From assembly GCA_965223405.1 (NCBI GenBank), contig CBDCWO010000006.1, forward strand, positions 496,001 through 560,000: 64,000 nt of DNA, in the 5' to 3' direction. Both the position numbers and the translations under genes were made by a program. Shown here one piece after another: positions 18,978 through 29,800 of the stretch; position 1 is the first letter of the stretch; each line of letters starts with the position of its first letter. This DNA comes from CBDCWO01 sp965223405. Its GTDB lineage: Bacteria > Bacteroidota > Bacteroidia > Chitinophagales > Saprospiraceae. The notes under the pieces were generated by a model that worked only from the letters and a program-made list of their open reading frames with translations, was not told the DNA's origin and did not search any database.

Positions 18978-20397
18978 TGTGATATTCCAATATTACCGAG
19001 TCACAACCGGAAGTTATGGTTACACCGTAGTTTCCAGGTTGCTCAACCATATAAAATGAATCAGTCGCATTATCCTTCCATTGGTAAGATACACCTGTCA
19101 ATCCTGGATCAAGTAAAACAGTTTCTCCAGGACACATTCCGATATTGTCAGAAATTTCAGGAGCCATTAAATTCTGGATAACCAGATAGGTTGAATCTCC
19201 TGAGGTCAGTGTTTCCGGATTGTCAGAAGCTCTAATTTTGCCAAGTTGATTAGGCAGATTTCGAATGTAAGCCAGGTTCCCATATTTTCCAGGTTCATTT
19301 GGTCCTACATTAACTCTAACTAATATACTGTCAATTCCAGTTTTCAAATCCATATCACGTATAAGTAAATGATTGGTTCCGACTCCTTCAATAATTTTTC
19401 CGCCATAAGGGTTATAACTTATTTCTACTATTTCAAAACCAGGTGGAAAATCATCCTCAAACTCGATACCTTGATGGGCACCTTGAGAAGCATTGGAAAT
19501 TCGAAAAACGAAAGTGACGTCAGTACATGCTACAGTAGTATCTGGTAAAACGATTTTTTCAAAGGAAACATTGTAAGGACAAGAACACCCATCTACTCCT
19601 CCAATACTCGGTCCTTCGGTAAGAAAAGTAAATTCACCGGTTTCTTTATTAATACCGAACATCGAATGTTTGATACCCCCATCTTCACTTGACCCGTATG
19701 CGAATAAATTTCCAAATGCATCAAAAAACAATGCTGCTATCGTAGAAGGTATTCCTATTGGTGGATAGATATTGTCTCGTATTAATCCAGTATTCAGATC
19801 TATCTTTACTAATCGGTCTTGAATAATATCTACAGCATATATATTCCAAGTAAAAGGATCAAAAACTATATCAGCAATTCGAGTGTTGGGTATGCCACCT
19901 GTACTGGCCAGCGTCAAAGGAATTACATCGGTAGGATAAGAAGGATCCTCCAGGTTAATAACCAAAAGGCTCACATCTCGATCAGCGTTTCCTCCTAATA
20001 GTACCATAAATTCCCCTGAAGGGGCTATATCTGCTGCAAAATATTGCAAACCTCGAGGAGCCTTATCAACTTTTGTAATTACAGTAGTCATTCCGTTACC
20101 ATCTACCCGGTACAACCAATGATCAAATGGATGAAGTCCGTAGATGAAGTTATCCGAATTTCGATAACCAATCGCATTCATCCCATGCTCGTTTACTTCG
20201 GGTAACGGATCAAAAACAATATTTCCGGTAATGGAGTCTACGCTTATAATGAAAAGAGTAGTTGGTCCATTTTGTTGAGAAAGTGTTTGACTGATATAAA
20301 AGTCCCCATTGCAGACAAAAGGTTGCTGGCCATAGCTATGGATATGCAGTACCACAAATAGCCCTATTGACCTTAATAGTCCTAAGTAAGATTTCAT
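18868..20397 (-). CDS. N-terminal part of frameshifted T9SS/gliding-type surface protein
   Basis: A signal peptide (MKSYLGLLRSIGLFVVLHIHSYGQ) leads into about 290 residues of propeller-like repeats (for example IADIVFDPFTWNIYAVD, ALFFDAFGNLFAYG). A beta-sandwich resembling DUF11 follows (VACTDVTFVFRISN to GNLAYIRNLP), then an Ig-like segment (VLLDPGLTGVSYQWKDN..). The frame ends at 18868 with about 20 unrelated residues, while the adjacent frame carries the natural continuation. ATG 20397 was chosen for the signal peptide; an earlier start at 20451 would put 18 residues in front of it. The intact protein would be about 655 residues. Its role is presumably adhesion or surface display; the ligand is unknown. 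Confidence 0.8.
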   Translation of the reverse strand: MKSYLGLLRSIGLFVVLHIHSYGQQPFVCNGDFYISQTLSQQNGPTTLFIISVDSITGNIVFDPLPEVNEHGMNAIGYRNSDNFIYGLHPFDHWLYRVDGNGMTTVITKVDKAPRGLQYFAADIAPSGEFMVLLGGNADRDVSLLVINLEDPSYPTDVIPLTLASTGGIPNTRIADIVFDPFTWNIYAVDIIQDRLVKIDLNTGLIRDNIYPPIGIPSTIAALFFDAFGNLFAYGSSEDGGIKHSMFGINKETGEFTFLTEGPSIGGVDGCSCPYNVSFEKIVLPDTTVACTDVTFVFRISNASQGAHQGIEFEDDFPPGFEIVEISYNPYGGKIIEGVGTNHLLIRDMDLKTGIDSILVRVNVGPNEPGKYGNLAYIRNLPNQLGKIRASDNPETLTSGDSTYLVIQNLMAPEISDNIGMCPGETVLLDPGLTGVSYQWKDNATDSFYMVEQPGNYGVTITSGCDSVILEYHIEEKSILVELPEEQIHIALGRQPTDTAQCNKFRDRN

Positions 20398-20536
20398 TCG
20401 CACTGATTGATAAACGTATTGAGTTGTTAAAATGCTTATTAGGACAATCAATCTATGTCTGGATCATAACTATTTTAGCTGAAATTATAACTTAAATAGT
20501 TTAACATTTGGGCATTATTCATAGTTTGTTTAGTTT

Positions 20537-20556
20537 GCTTCTTTGGCTTAAGAAGC
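20537..20556. repeat. Perfect short inverted repeat downstream of ada
   Basis: GCTTCTT (20537-20543) and AAGAAGC (20550-20556) with a 6-nt loop, 34 bp after the ada stop. There is no T-tract on either strand, so terminator function is uncertain. Confidence 0.4.
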
Positions 20557-20589
20557 AGTAGAATTCTCTCTATTTCACAAAACAAAGAC

Positions 20590-21624
20590 TTATTTGTGAT
20601 CCAATTCATGATCCAAAAGCCATTGTTTCCTCCACAAGCCTCCACCATATCCGGTAAGACTACCATCTTTACCTAATACCCGATGACAAGGAATGATAAT
20701 TGAAATCCGATTGTCGCCATTGGCACGGGCTACAGCTCTTATTGCCTCTGGTTTGTCAAGTAACTCGGCTTGTTGTTGATAGCTTCTTGTTTCTGCAAAA
20801 GGTATCTCCAATAGTGCATCCCATACTCGTTGCTGAAATGCTGTCCCCGGAGTAAGCAAAGGAATGGTGAATGTTTTTCTTGCACCTCGAAAGTATTGAT
20901 CCAGCTCAAATTGCAACTGATGTAATAGTGGGTGCTCACCCGGTAGAGCAGTGGCATTTAGATATTTTTGAACTCTTTGAATCTGAGTCGGTAACATTCG
21001 GCGATCAGTAAACTCCAAAAGGCAGAGTCCATCCTCTGTAACCCCGGCCAGCATAGGACCTAGCTGTGTATTGACTCGATTGTAAGTAATCACTTGAGCA
21101 GACTTACTTTTACTAGGGGGTATGCCAAATACTTGCTTAAATGTATTTTGAAATGAACTTAAAGATTCAAAACCATTTTTGAAAGCTGCTTGGGTTACAG
21201 AATCTCCTAAATGAATACTTCCAAAAGCTTTATTCAATTTTAATAATCTTTGGTAAGTATGAAATGTCATTTGGTAATTGCTCTGAAACCATCTTCTGAC
21301 GGTGGCTGGATTTATTCCCATATTTCTAAGTTCAAAATCTGTAATCTTTTTTACTGGATCAGCTTGCAATTGATTTAAAATTGTCTTGATCTGGACAGGA
21401 GTATGTCCGGAAGTTTTCATTGGCTGGCATATTTTACAAGGCCTATAACCATGCAAAAGAGCTTCTTGAACGTCCTTATAAAACACCACATTCTTTTTTA
21501 GTGGTTTTCTCGCTCTACAAGTAGGTCTGCAAAAAACACCTGTAGTTTTAACGGCCACAATAAAGGATCCCTCGAAAGTCTGATCTCGATCGAGTAAAGC
21601 CCTGTATTTATCTTCAAATTTCAT
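20590..21624 (-). CDS. ada: Ada: bifunctional DNA methyl-transfer repair protein and AraC-type activator
   Basis: A 344-residue protein, close to the ~354 residues of the classical Ada. Residues 1-75 are the Ada zinc domain with four cysteines (C32 and C36 in FCRPTC, then PCKIC) that takes methyl groups from phosphotriesters. The middle (~80-180) is an AraC-type helix-turn-helix. The C-terminal domain is the O6-methylguanine-DNA methyltransferase with active-site Cys313 in PCHRV and a TGYGGGLWRKQWLL end. Methylation of the N-terminal domain turns it into an activator of alkylation-response genes, probably including itself. It is alone here with no alkA partner. Confidence 0.93.
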   Translation of the reverse strand: MKFEDKYRALLDRDQTFEGSFIVAVKTTGVFCRPTCRARKPLKKNVVFYKDVQEALLHGYRPCKICQPMKTSGHTPVQIKTILNQLQADPVKKITDFELRNMGINPATVRRWFQSNYQMTFHTYQRLLKLNKAFGSIHLGDSVTQAAFKNGFESLSSFQNTFKQVFGIPPSKSKSAQVITYNRVNTQLGPMLAGVTEDGLCLLEFTDRRMLPTQIQRVQKYLNATALPGEHPLLHQLQFELDQYFRGARKTFTIPLLTPGTAFQQRVWDALLEIPFAETRSYQQQAELLDKPEAIRAVARANGDNRISIIIPCHRVLGKDGSLTGYGGGLWRKQWLLDHELDHK

Positions 21625-21930
21625 GCTGTCAAGTAATAATTAGGTCTAAAGGTAACCTGATTCGAATTTGACCGCAACCTGAATTTTAACAACCATTTTT
21701 CTTAACACTTCTTCATTAACAATAAATCCATAACAATTATACATTATTAGCTGAATACCAAAGATTTTAAGAAAACATGGTACAATATTTGAATTTATTA
21801 CCACATGCAAATATTAACTTATTTAAAAAATAAATATCTGATAAATATGGGTGAAATTTTATCCAAATTAAAGGGTAATTTATACTTTCACCTTGACTTT
21901 TCGTTCAAAACCATAATTCAAACTAATCTC
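21625..21930. other. Intergenic region between ada and the large surface-protein gene
   Basis: About 305 bp between divergent genes. It is AT-rich and must contain both promoters. I could not place a good TTG-N20-TAnnTTTG on either strand; CAATATTTG near 21790 is a partial match only. Confidence 0.35.
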
Positions 21931-24900
21931 ATGGAATTCAGAATGTATACACGCATTTTGTGCCTAATAGCTTGTGGGCTATGGGTATCAAATAATTACG
22001 CATTAGCTTTTTCTGAAAGTGATGCCGAGAATTACTCAAATTTTACCTGTCATGACCTGGTTAATATATCTTTGGATTCCAGATGTCAACGTACAATTGG
22101 TGTTGTTGACGTCTTAAAAGATACAACAGGGTGCAGGGACGCGATTGTCCGAATATATGATTATAATGGACATGAAATCATCCAACCGGTCAATGAAAGC
22201 CATATAGGAAAAAAGTTAACCTTCAGGGTTATCGATACTATTACGCTAAACAGTTGTTGGGGAAAAATAAAGATAGAGGATAAATATCCTCCTACTTTAG
22301 ACCTTCAGAATGATACCATTAATTGTTTTCAAATTTTAGAAGAGTTACCAGACGGTAGCGATAATTGTCTTTACGACCCCAGGATCACCTTATTACATCG
22401 CAAGAAAGAAACCTTTGATTGTGGTGCTTCTCCCTATGTGGCCCGAGTCACGGAGGTCTATCAAGCAGTAGATCTTTGGGGAAGTTATATAATTGACACT
22501 CAAATTACAATGATTGAAAGGGCTGATCTGGATACATTGATTTGTCCTGGAGATGTTGAGCTCGATTGCTGCGTAGGAACTCCGGTACCAGATCCCAATA
22601 GCCCGATTAATTTTTCATTTAATTATTATCTCTGGGATACCAACTATGTATTTATTGATGAAAATGGTTATGCCCATCCTAAACCGATAATTGATGCAAA
22701 CGGCAATAGTGTAGGATTGGTTGATCCGCCTTCGGTTGTAATTGATGGGGACACGATCTGGTTATGGCCGTATAATACGCATTGTAATATTGTTGTAAAG
22801 TATAAGGATTGGGTTCTACCTGCATGTGGTTCAACTTATAAGATCAGAAGAGAGTGGATTATAAAAGACTGGTGTACCAACCAAGAAGAAATCTGTACCC
22901 AATGGATCACGATCAAAGATGAGGATCCTCCGGTAGTTTTTTATAGCCCCGAATTCCCTCCAGTGGTTCATGCTTACACAAAGACACATGACTGCAAAGC
23001 GCACGTAGACTTAAAATGGCCAACAATTTATAACGACTGTCTTATCAAATCCAATAAATCAGGGAATCCTGAAGATGCTTTAAAGCAATTTGAAGTTAAG
23101 TATGAATTTGACTATCCTGATCCATCACATCCAGGAAGAAGAATTGCACAAACTGGTGTAATACCATATGGTGAATCGGTTACTGTATATTTTCCTCCCT
23201 CGGGATTAATTTTTAAAGACCCAACGATCCAGGTTCGATATACTGTTAGCGATGCATGCTGGAATTCAACCTATATCTGTCAAACCATGATGGTCTTTGA
23301 CAATGATCCGCCTACCCCGGTATGTGATGAAATTACACAAACCACATTAGATCCTGACAAGTGTTGGGCAAGATTATATGCTAATGATCTAGATGATGGC
23401 AGCCATGATAACTGCGATAGTGTACATTTTGCCATTGCCAATATGAAGGATATTGAATATTGGAGAAATAAGTGGTATACCGAATTACAAGCTTGTTACG
23501 ATCCATACGATTTTAAACATTACGAATCATCCATTTTGGAATTAATTGATGAGTGGATTGATCTTTATGTTTTTGATACCTATCTGGATGTTACCGAATG
23601 TGGTGTGGATAGTGTGGTATTAAGGGTTTATGAGGATTTAAAAACTCCTCCCTATGATCCCCATGTATTTAAAGGGTCGGAACATCAATGGTACAATTGG
23701 TTTAGGGCTCCGATCTTAAGATATGGATCCTTCCGATGTAACTATGTTTACTACTATGATTCATTAAATGCCTATACTAAAGTTTATCCTGAACTTCGCT
23801 GTGATGATATCCAACTAGCTATTTTTATAGAACAAATAGAAGATGTAGTAGTCGATATCGTTCGGGCAATTACCAGTTTTGATTTTGATGGCCTGAATAT
23901 GACGGTCGAAGATTTGACAGGAACCGATTTGGGTATTGACCAAATTGACGAATTCCTGGAATTTTTAGGAGCACAGTTTTGTGAAACTCCATTGGATGAC
24001 ATTTTTGAAGATGGCATCCTATGTTTCAACTTTGATAGTCTGTTGGCAAATATTCCGATCATAGACTTGGGCTTGGAAGCTACCATTACTTATGAAAATG
24101 GTGTGTTGACCATAGTGCCGACCAATCCACCTGTTAATACCAATCCGACTAATGCATTAGAATTGGCAGTAGTACCTACAACAGCAGGCGCTCCGATAGA
24201 AGTAACCAATGTACTACAACTGATTAATATTTTGGGATATGTAATTTGCTTTAACGAGGACATTGCTAAAAAACAAGTGATCTTCGATAATATTTCCAAG
24301 TATCCCGAATTATTTGCTCATGTGGCTCACGAACGTAATCTAATACATTACTTGTATTCGGGTATTGCCAGAAAACATATTCTTGATCTACCTTATTACA
24401 ACGATTGTATGATCGAAGTGATCAAGGACGATAAGACTCCTCCGGTTTGTAATGCTCCTGCTGATGTCACCTATTACTGTGATGGTGTACCGTTTGTTGG
24501 GTCTCTTACTCTTGGTGATGAAGTGATCAAATGGTATGGAGCAGCATATGCACACGATATCTGTGAAGGTTCTGACGATCTGGTAACCGGAACTTGTGAT
24601 TTTGACAAGTCCGGCAAGCAAAGAGCTGACATAGTACTCCATCAAGGACATGGAGGTTATCCAAACTTTTGTGTTAAAACACCCTGGGATGGCGGCGAAC
24701 ATGGTTATTACGGAGGCCCCATTGTAGGAGACTATTACTCTCCGGGATGTAATGACAATTTATGGGGAGTAGATGGATGGAAAGGTATGGATGGAATGAA
24801 AAACGACTGGAGCCCAATTTACTGCAGAGTTTGGTTATTATTGGATAAGTATGATCAGCCTGTAAATAAGAAGCCAGATCCTAATGATTACTTTGGCACC

Positions 24901-26418
24901 CCTGAATACTATGATAATTGTTGGTATCCAACTATTGATTCAACCACCGAAGGTTCGTTGAATGAATGTGGTGTGGGTGTTTTGACACGCACATGGACGG
25001 TAACTGATAAATGTGAAAATCAAAGTGTCTGTTATCAGAAAGTAGTTGTCAAACCCAGATCTGATTTTGAAGTTATCTTTCCAGAAGATATTTTGGCAAA
25101 TTGCGATGAGGTTGATGCTCTTGATCCCGATGTGGTTGGAAGACCAATAGTTTCCGATGATGATTGTGAATTGATAGGAGTCAACTATGAGGATCAAAGA
25201 TTTGATATTGTGGAAGGGGCTTGTTATAAAATTTTAAGAATCTGGACATTGATTGATTGGTGTGTGTTTGATCCCGATCAACATTATCGTCACCCGGATG
25301 TGATCGTTGATGACAGGCTTATTGCAAGTGATGACAGACCTTGTGTATATCGCAATCTCAAAGACGATGGCGATGGATACATCCAGTATTTGCAAGTTAT
25401 TAAAGTGGTAGATCACACAGCTCCTGAACTAACATGTGAGCCTCCGCAAATAATTTGTAATTATTCACCGGATTGTACTGCGGAAATTGTGGAGGTAGAT
25501 TTTGGTATAGCAACTGACAATTGTACTCCTGATGAAGAGATTAGGTATCGTTATATCATCACACCTGAAGGTGAAACTAATCCGGCTAATTTCCTTTATG
25601 GCCATGATCATAAATATCTGGGCGAACTACCGTTTGGAGTACACGATGTGCTGCTGATTGCTGAAGACAGATGTGGAAATGCCGATTCTTGTGAGACTCA
25701 GGTAGCAGTTGTGGATTGCAAACCTCCAACACCCTATTGTTATAATGGAATTGCTACTGTGGTTATGCAAACCACAGGATCCGTTGCAGTATGGGCTAAA
25801 GATCTGGATGCTGGTAGTTTTGACAATTGTACCTTAAAGGAAAATCTCTACTTCTCTTTTGACTCACTTGGACTGGAACCTTCTAAAGAGTTTACCTGTG
25901 AGGATCTTCCTGACCGGAAGATGCATCAAATCGAAGTAGAAATTTGGGTGTGGGATGAAGCAGGCAATAAAGATAAATGCGATACTTATTTGTTAATTCA
26001 GACCGGCAGTAATGATGTATGTAAAGATATTAGTAGCCCAGTTACAGAATTGAACAAGGAACCAATGGCTCAAGTGAATCCTAAAGTAGTACAACGTACC
26101 ACTGCAGGGGCTTCAGGGGCAATTGAAAATCGAAATACTCAGTTGTCAAGCGACAAAGTTACTCTGTATCAAAACCGACCAAATCCATTCCGCAATGAAA
26201 CCTACATTGGATTTTATTTGCCGAAGAGTCAAAAGATATCCATGGAGATTTTTGACGTAACCGGAAGGCAAATTACTATTAATGAAGGTACGTTCACTGC
26301 GGGAAGTCATGCGATGAAGTTTAATCAAGACGAACTCAAGCAACAAAGGGGTATTTTATATTACCGGTTGAGAACGTCTGATGAAGTTCTAACCAAAAAA
26401 ATGATCATGCTAGATTAG
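21931..26418 (+). CDS. Very large cysteine-rich surface protein with HYR-like repeats and a type IX sorting domain
   Basis: A 1,495-residue exported protein. The signal peptide lies in MYTRILCLIACGLWVSNNYALA. The body is a series of beta-sandwich modules related to HYR/Ig repeats with paired cysteines: recurring DNC or DCE motifs (DNCLYD, DNCDSV, DNCTPD, DNCTLK), repeated DxxPPxP linkers (KDEDPPV, DNDPPTPVCD, VVDCKPPTPYC), and WTxxDxC endings. A region around 620-800 is unusually acidic and helix-prone and lacks these marks. The C-terminus (~1410-1495) is a T9SS type A sorting domain: LYQNRPNPFRNETYIGFYLP, MEIFDVTGRQI, GILYYRL, KKMIMLD. It is therefore probably an outer-surface or extracellular adhesin or matrix protein. 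The frame is open from 21805, but ATG 21931 is the first start that places a signal peptide near the N-terminus. Confidence 0.88.
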   Translation: MEFRMYTRILCLIACGLWVSNNYALAFSESDAENYSNFTCHDLVNISLDSRCQRTIGVVDVLKDTTGCRDAIVRIYDYNGHEIIQPVNESHIGKKLTFRVIDTITLNSCWGKIKIEDKYPPTLDLQNDTINCFQILEELPDGSDNCLYDPRITLLHRKKETFDCGASPYVARVTEVYQAVDLWGSYIIDTQITMIERADLDTLICPGDVELDCCVGTPVPDPNSPINFSFNYYLWDTNYVFIDENGYAHPKPIIDANGNSVGLVDPPSVVIDGDTIWLWPYNTHCNIVVKYKDWVLPACGSTYKIRREWIIKDWCTNQEEICTQWITIKDEDPPVVFYSPEFPPVVHAYTKTHDCKAHVDLKWPTIYNDCLIKSNKSGNPEDALKQFEVKYEFDYPDPSHPGRRIAQTGVIPYGESVTVYFPPSGLIFKDPTIQVRYTVSDACWNSTYICQTMMVFDNDPPTPVCDEITQTTLDPDKCWARLYANDLDDGSHDNCDSVHFAIANMKDIEYWRNKWYTELQACYDPYDFKHYESSILELIDEWIDLYVFDTYLDVTECGVDSVVLRVYEDLKTPPYDPHVFKGSEHQWYNWFRAPILRYGSFRCNYVYYYDSLNAYTKVYPELRCDDIQLAIFIEQIEDVVVDIVRAITSFDFDGLNMTVEDLTGTDLGIDQIDEFLEFLGAQFCETPLDDIFEDGILCFNFDSLLANIPIIDLGLEATITYENGVLTIVPTNPPVNTNPTNALELAVVPTTAGAPIEVTNVLQLINILGYVICFNEDIAKKQVIFDNISKYPELFAHVAHERNLIHYLYSGIARKHILDLPYYNDCMIEVIKDDKTPPVCNAPADVTYYCDGVPFVGSLTLGDEVIKWYGAAYAHDICEGSDDLVTGTCDFDKSGKQRADIVLHQGHGGYPNFCVKTPWDGGEHGYYGGPIVGDYYSPGCNDNLWGVDGWKGMDGMKNDWSPIYCRVWLLLDKYDQPVNKKPDPNDYFGTPEYYDNCWYPTIDSTTEGSLNECGVGVLTRTWTVTDKCENQSVCYQKVVVKPRSDFEVIFPEDILANCDEVDALDPDVVGRPIVSDDDCELIGVNYEDQRFDIVEGACYKILRIWTLIDWCVFDPDQHYRHPDVIVDDRLIASDDRPCVYRNLKDDGDGYIQYLQVIKVVDHTAPELTCEPPQIICNYSPDCTAEIVEVDFGIATDNCTPDEEIRYRYIITPEGETNPANFLYGHDHKYLGELPFGVHDVLLIAEDRCGNADSCETQVAVVDCKPPTPYCYNGIATVVMQTTGSVAVWAKDLDAGSFDNCTLKENLYFSFDSLGLEPSKEFTCEDLPDRKMHQIEVEIWVWDEAGNKDKCDTYLLIQTGSNDVCKDISSPVTELNKEPMAQVNPKVVQRTTAGASGAIENRNTQLSSDKVTLYQNRPNPFRNETYIGFYLPKSQKISMEIFDVTGRQITINEGTFTAGSHAMKFNQDELKQQRGILYYRLRTSDEVLTKKMIMLD

Positions 26419-26447
26419 CACTAGCTGATATATCTCTTTCTAAGAAT

Positions 26448-26478
26448 CCCGGTGGTCATCCCCACCGGGTTTTCTTTT
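26448..26478 (+). terminator. Terminator after the large surface-protein gene
   Basis: CCCGGTGG (26448-26455) and CCACCGGG (26462-26469) form a perfect 8-bp GC-rich stem with a 6-nt loop, followed by TTTTCTTTT. It lies 30 bp past the stop at 26418. Confidence 0.9.
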
Positions 26479-26882
26479 ACACTTTTGTATCACGAGTTAA
26501 ATGTTGTCCGTGAAACTTGATCTTGTTTAAGCTATTGAATGCTAACAAGCAGGGTGTCGACAAGAGAATTTTAGAGGCAGCCAGAATCAGACGACTGTAG
26601 TAGATTACGGTAGTCGAGTTTCCTCATAAAGTAAGAGTATCTGAAACTATTCACAAGTCATCGATCTTGATCAAATTTGTCAATGGCCTTTCCTGGTAAT
26701 TTATGCCCACGATTTTAAACAATCAGCCAGGAGTTAAACAGTATTCCATTTGAGAAAATAGTGGTACTCATCATTTACAAGTCTAGTATGCTGTTAAAAA
26801 GTTTTATTAAATTTGTAGCCTCATAAAATGCCGGATTAGCTTTCCTTTAACCAATTATTGAATAAACTAAATTAAAGAGTGT
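26479..26882. other. Intergenic region, about 400 bp
   Basis: Lies between the terminator and the tricorn-like gene. TAAATTTG at 26808-26815 matches the -7 box of a Bacteroidota promoter for the tricorn-like gene, but no TTG stands at the expected -33 distance. No gene is seen. Confidence 0.4.
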
Positions 26883-29800
26883 ATGAAAAAAATCATAGCC
26901 CTAACCGGATTGATCTATTTAATATGCGTTTCGATCCAAATTAATGCACAGGTAAGTGCCCGTATGTTTCAATATCCTGATGTTTCGGACAAGCAAATTG
27001 CGTTTTCTTATGGTGACGACATCTGGATTGCTCCCAAAACCGGGGGTAATGCCATCAAATTAAGCTCCCCAGCCGGAACTGAATTGTTTCCAAAATTCTC
27101 ACCGGATGGCTCACATATTGCCTTCACTGGCAATTATGATGGGAACACCGACATATATATTATTCCTTCAGCAGGTGGAATTCCAAAAAGGATCACTTTT
27201 CATGGCATGGATGAAAGGATTTTGGGTTGGTCCGGTGATGGAAAAAACCTCTTATTCGCCAGTTCACGCGAAAGTGGAAGGCAACGATTTAGACAGTTAT
27301 ATACCATTCCTGTAGCGGGAGGGCCAGCCACCAAGCTTCCAGTTCCCTATGGCGAATTTGGTGCATTGTCCGCTGATGGAGAATGGTTGGCGTATACACC
27401 GGAATCCAGATCCTTTAGAACTTGGAAAAGATACCGAGGAGGTGCTGCCGCTGATATCTATCTATTTAACCTAAAGACATTGGCATCTGAGAAAATATCA
27501 CCTAGTCCTGCCAATGATGAAATACCCATGTGGCATGGTGACCACGTGTATTTTATCTCCGACCGAGGTAGAGAACAGAGGTTAAATATATACAGATATC
27601 ATATCAAAACCAAGAAGCTTGACCAAGTCACCCGTTTTAAGAATTTCGATGTGCGATTCCCTTCAATTGGTCCTAAGGAACTAGTTTTTGAAGCAGGTGG
27701 AAAATTATACACACTGAATTTAACCACAGGGAAATACAATGAGGTAAAAATTAAAGTAATAACTGACCACATTACCATCTATCCAAAAAATGTAAAGGTT
27801 AATAATAACTGGAATAATGCATTTATTGCTCCAGATGGTAAAAGAGTTCTTGTTGAAGCTCGTGGGGAAGTATTTTCCCTGCCTGCAGAGAATGGATATA
27901 TAAAAAATTTAACTAAATCTTCAGGATATGCGGAAAGATACCCTGCTTGGTCTCCTAACGGTCAATACATCGCTTATTGGTCGGATAAAAGTGGTGAATA
28001 CAACCTCCATCTAATCGACAACGAATCCAATAAAGAGGAAAAACTTACCGCTTTTGATTCCGGATATCGGTACAATCTTCATTGGTCGCCGAATAGTAAA
28101 AAGCTGGTTTTTATTGATCAAACTCTCCAAATTAAGTTATTTGATATTTCCGAAAAAACTGTTGAAACGATTGATAAAGAACCTTGGTTAACTCATGGTG
28201 GTTTAAATGCATTTTCTGTCAATTGGTCTGCTGATAGTAAGTGGATTGCTTACGACAAAGGCGATGAAAACCGTGCTAGCGTAATCTATCTGTATGATGT
28301 GGAAAATAAGAATCTGCACCAAGTCACTTCTGGATTTTACAATGACTCAAATCCTGCTTTTGATCCTGAAGGAAAATTTCTATATTTTTTAACCAATCGG
28401 AATTTTTCGCCGGTTTATTCGGATATAGACAATACCTGGGTGTATCCCAATTCTACTCAATTAGCTGTAATGACCCTTCGTAAAGAAGTAGCATCCCCAA
28501 TGGCACCCAAAAATGATGAAGTGGCCATTGTCAAGGATAAAGAGGAGGAGAAAGAATCCAACGAGAAAGAAGTCAAGGAAGACTTTAAGAATGAGGCAAA
28601 AGAGGTGGATAAGAATGAAAAGGAAACTGAGAAGGAGGATAAACTGAAGATTGACCTTGAAGATATGGAAAGTCGAATAATCATACTTCCTGTAGAAGCT
28701 GGAAATTACAATAATTTATCAGCCGTTAAAGGCAAAGTAGTTTATCGTCGATTTCCAAACTCCGGATCAGGTCAGAATGGGTCAAAAATAAAATATTTTG
28801 ATCTCAAAAAACAAGAGGAGAAAACGATTTTGGAAAATGGCGGACCTTTCCAGATCAGTGCTGATGGTAAGAAAATGTTGGTTGTTAACAATCGTAACCT
28901 CGCTATTATTGATGTTGCTCCAGGACAAAAAACGGATAAAAAATTGGCTCTGGGAGACATGGAAATGACTGTAAATCCTCGGGAAGAATGGAAGCAAATT
29001 TTTAATGACGCCTGGCGGTTCCAACGTGATTTCTTCTACGATGGCGGCATGCATGGTGTAGATTGGGAGGATATGAAGGAACAATATGGCTCATTGGTAG
29101 ATCATGCAATCACTAGAGGAGATCTCAATTTCATTCTTGGTGAGTTGATTGGTGAATTAAATGCATCTCACACCTATCGTGGCGGTGGTGATCAGGAAAG
29201 TGGTAAAAGAAGAAATACCGGGTACCTCGGTGTCAATTACGAAGTGGCAAACGGGTATTACCGGATTAAAGAGATCATCAGAGGCGCAGCATGGGACGCT
29301 GAGGCTCGTTCTCCATTAGATTTGCCTGGCGTGGATGTTTCTGAAGGGAATTACCTATTGGCGGTTAATGGGGAAAAATTAGATGTAGCCAAAGAACCAT
29401 GGCATGCCTTCGATGGGTTGGCAGATAAGACAGTCGAAATTACGGTAGCCAATGCTCCAACCTGGGATAGTGCGCGCACAGTGTTTGTCAAGTTGCTTAA
29501 TGGAGAAACCCGGCTTCGACACCTGGCTTGGATTGAGAAAAATCGAAAGAGAGTAGAGGAAGCTACCGATGGAGAAGTTGGTTACATATATGTCCGGAGT
29601 ACAGGTATAGATGGACAGAATGAGTTGGTTCGACAATTTAATGGTCAATTTCATAAAAAAGCGCTTATCATTGATGAGCGATTTAATAGTGGAGGTCAAA
29701 TTCCAGACCGTTTTATTGAACTGTTGAATCGCAAACCCCTGGCTTTTTGGGACGTACGCCATGGCAATACCTGGCAATGGCCACCAATTGCTCATTTCGG

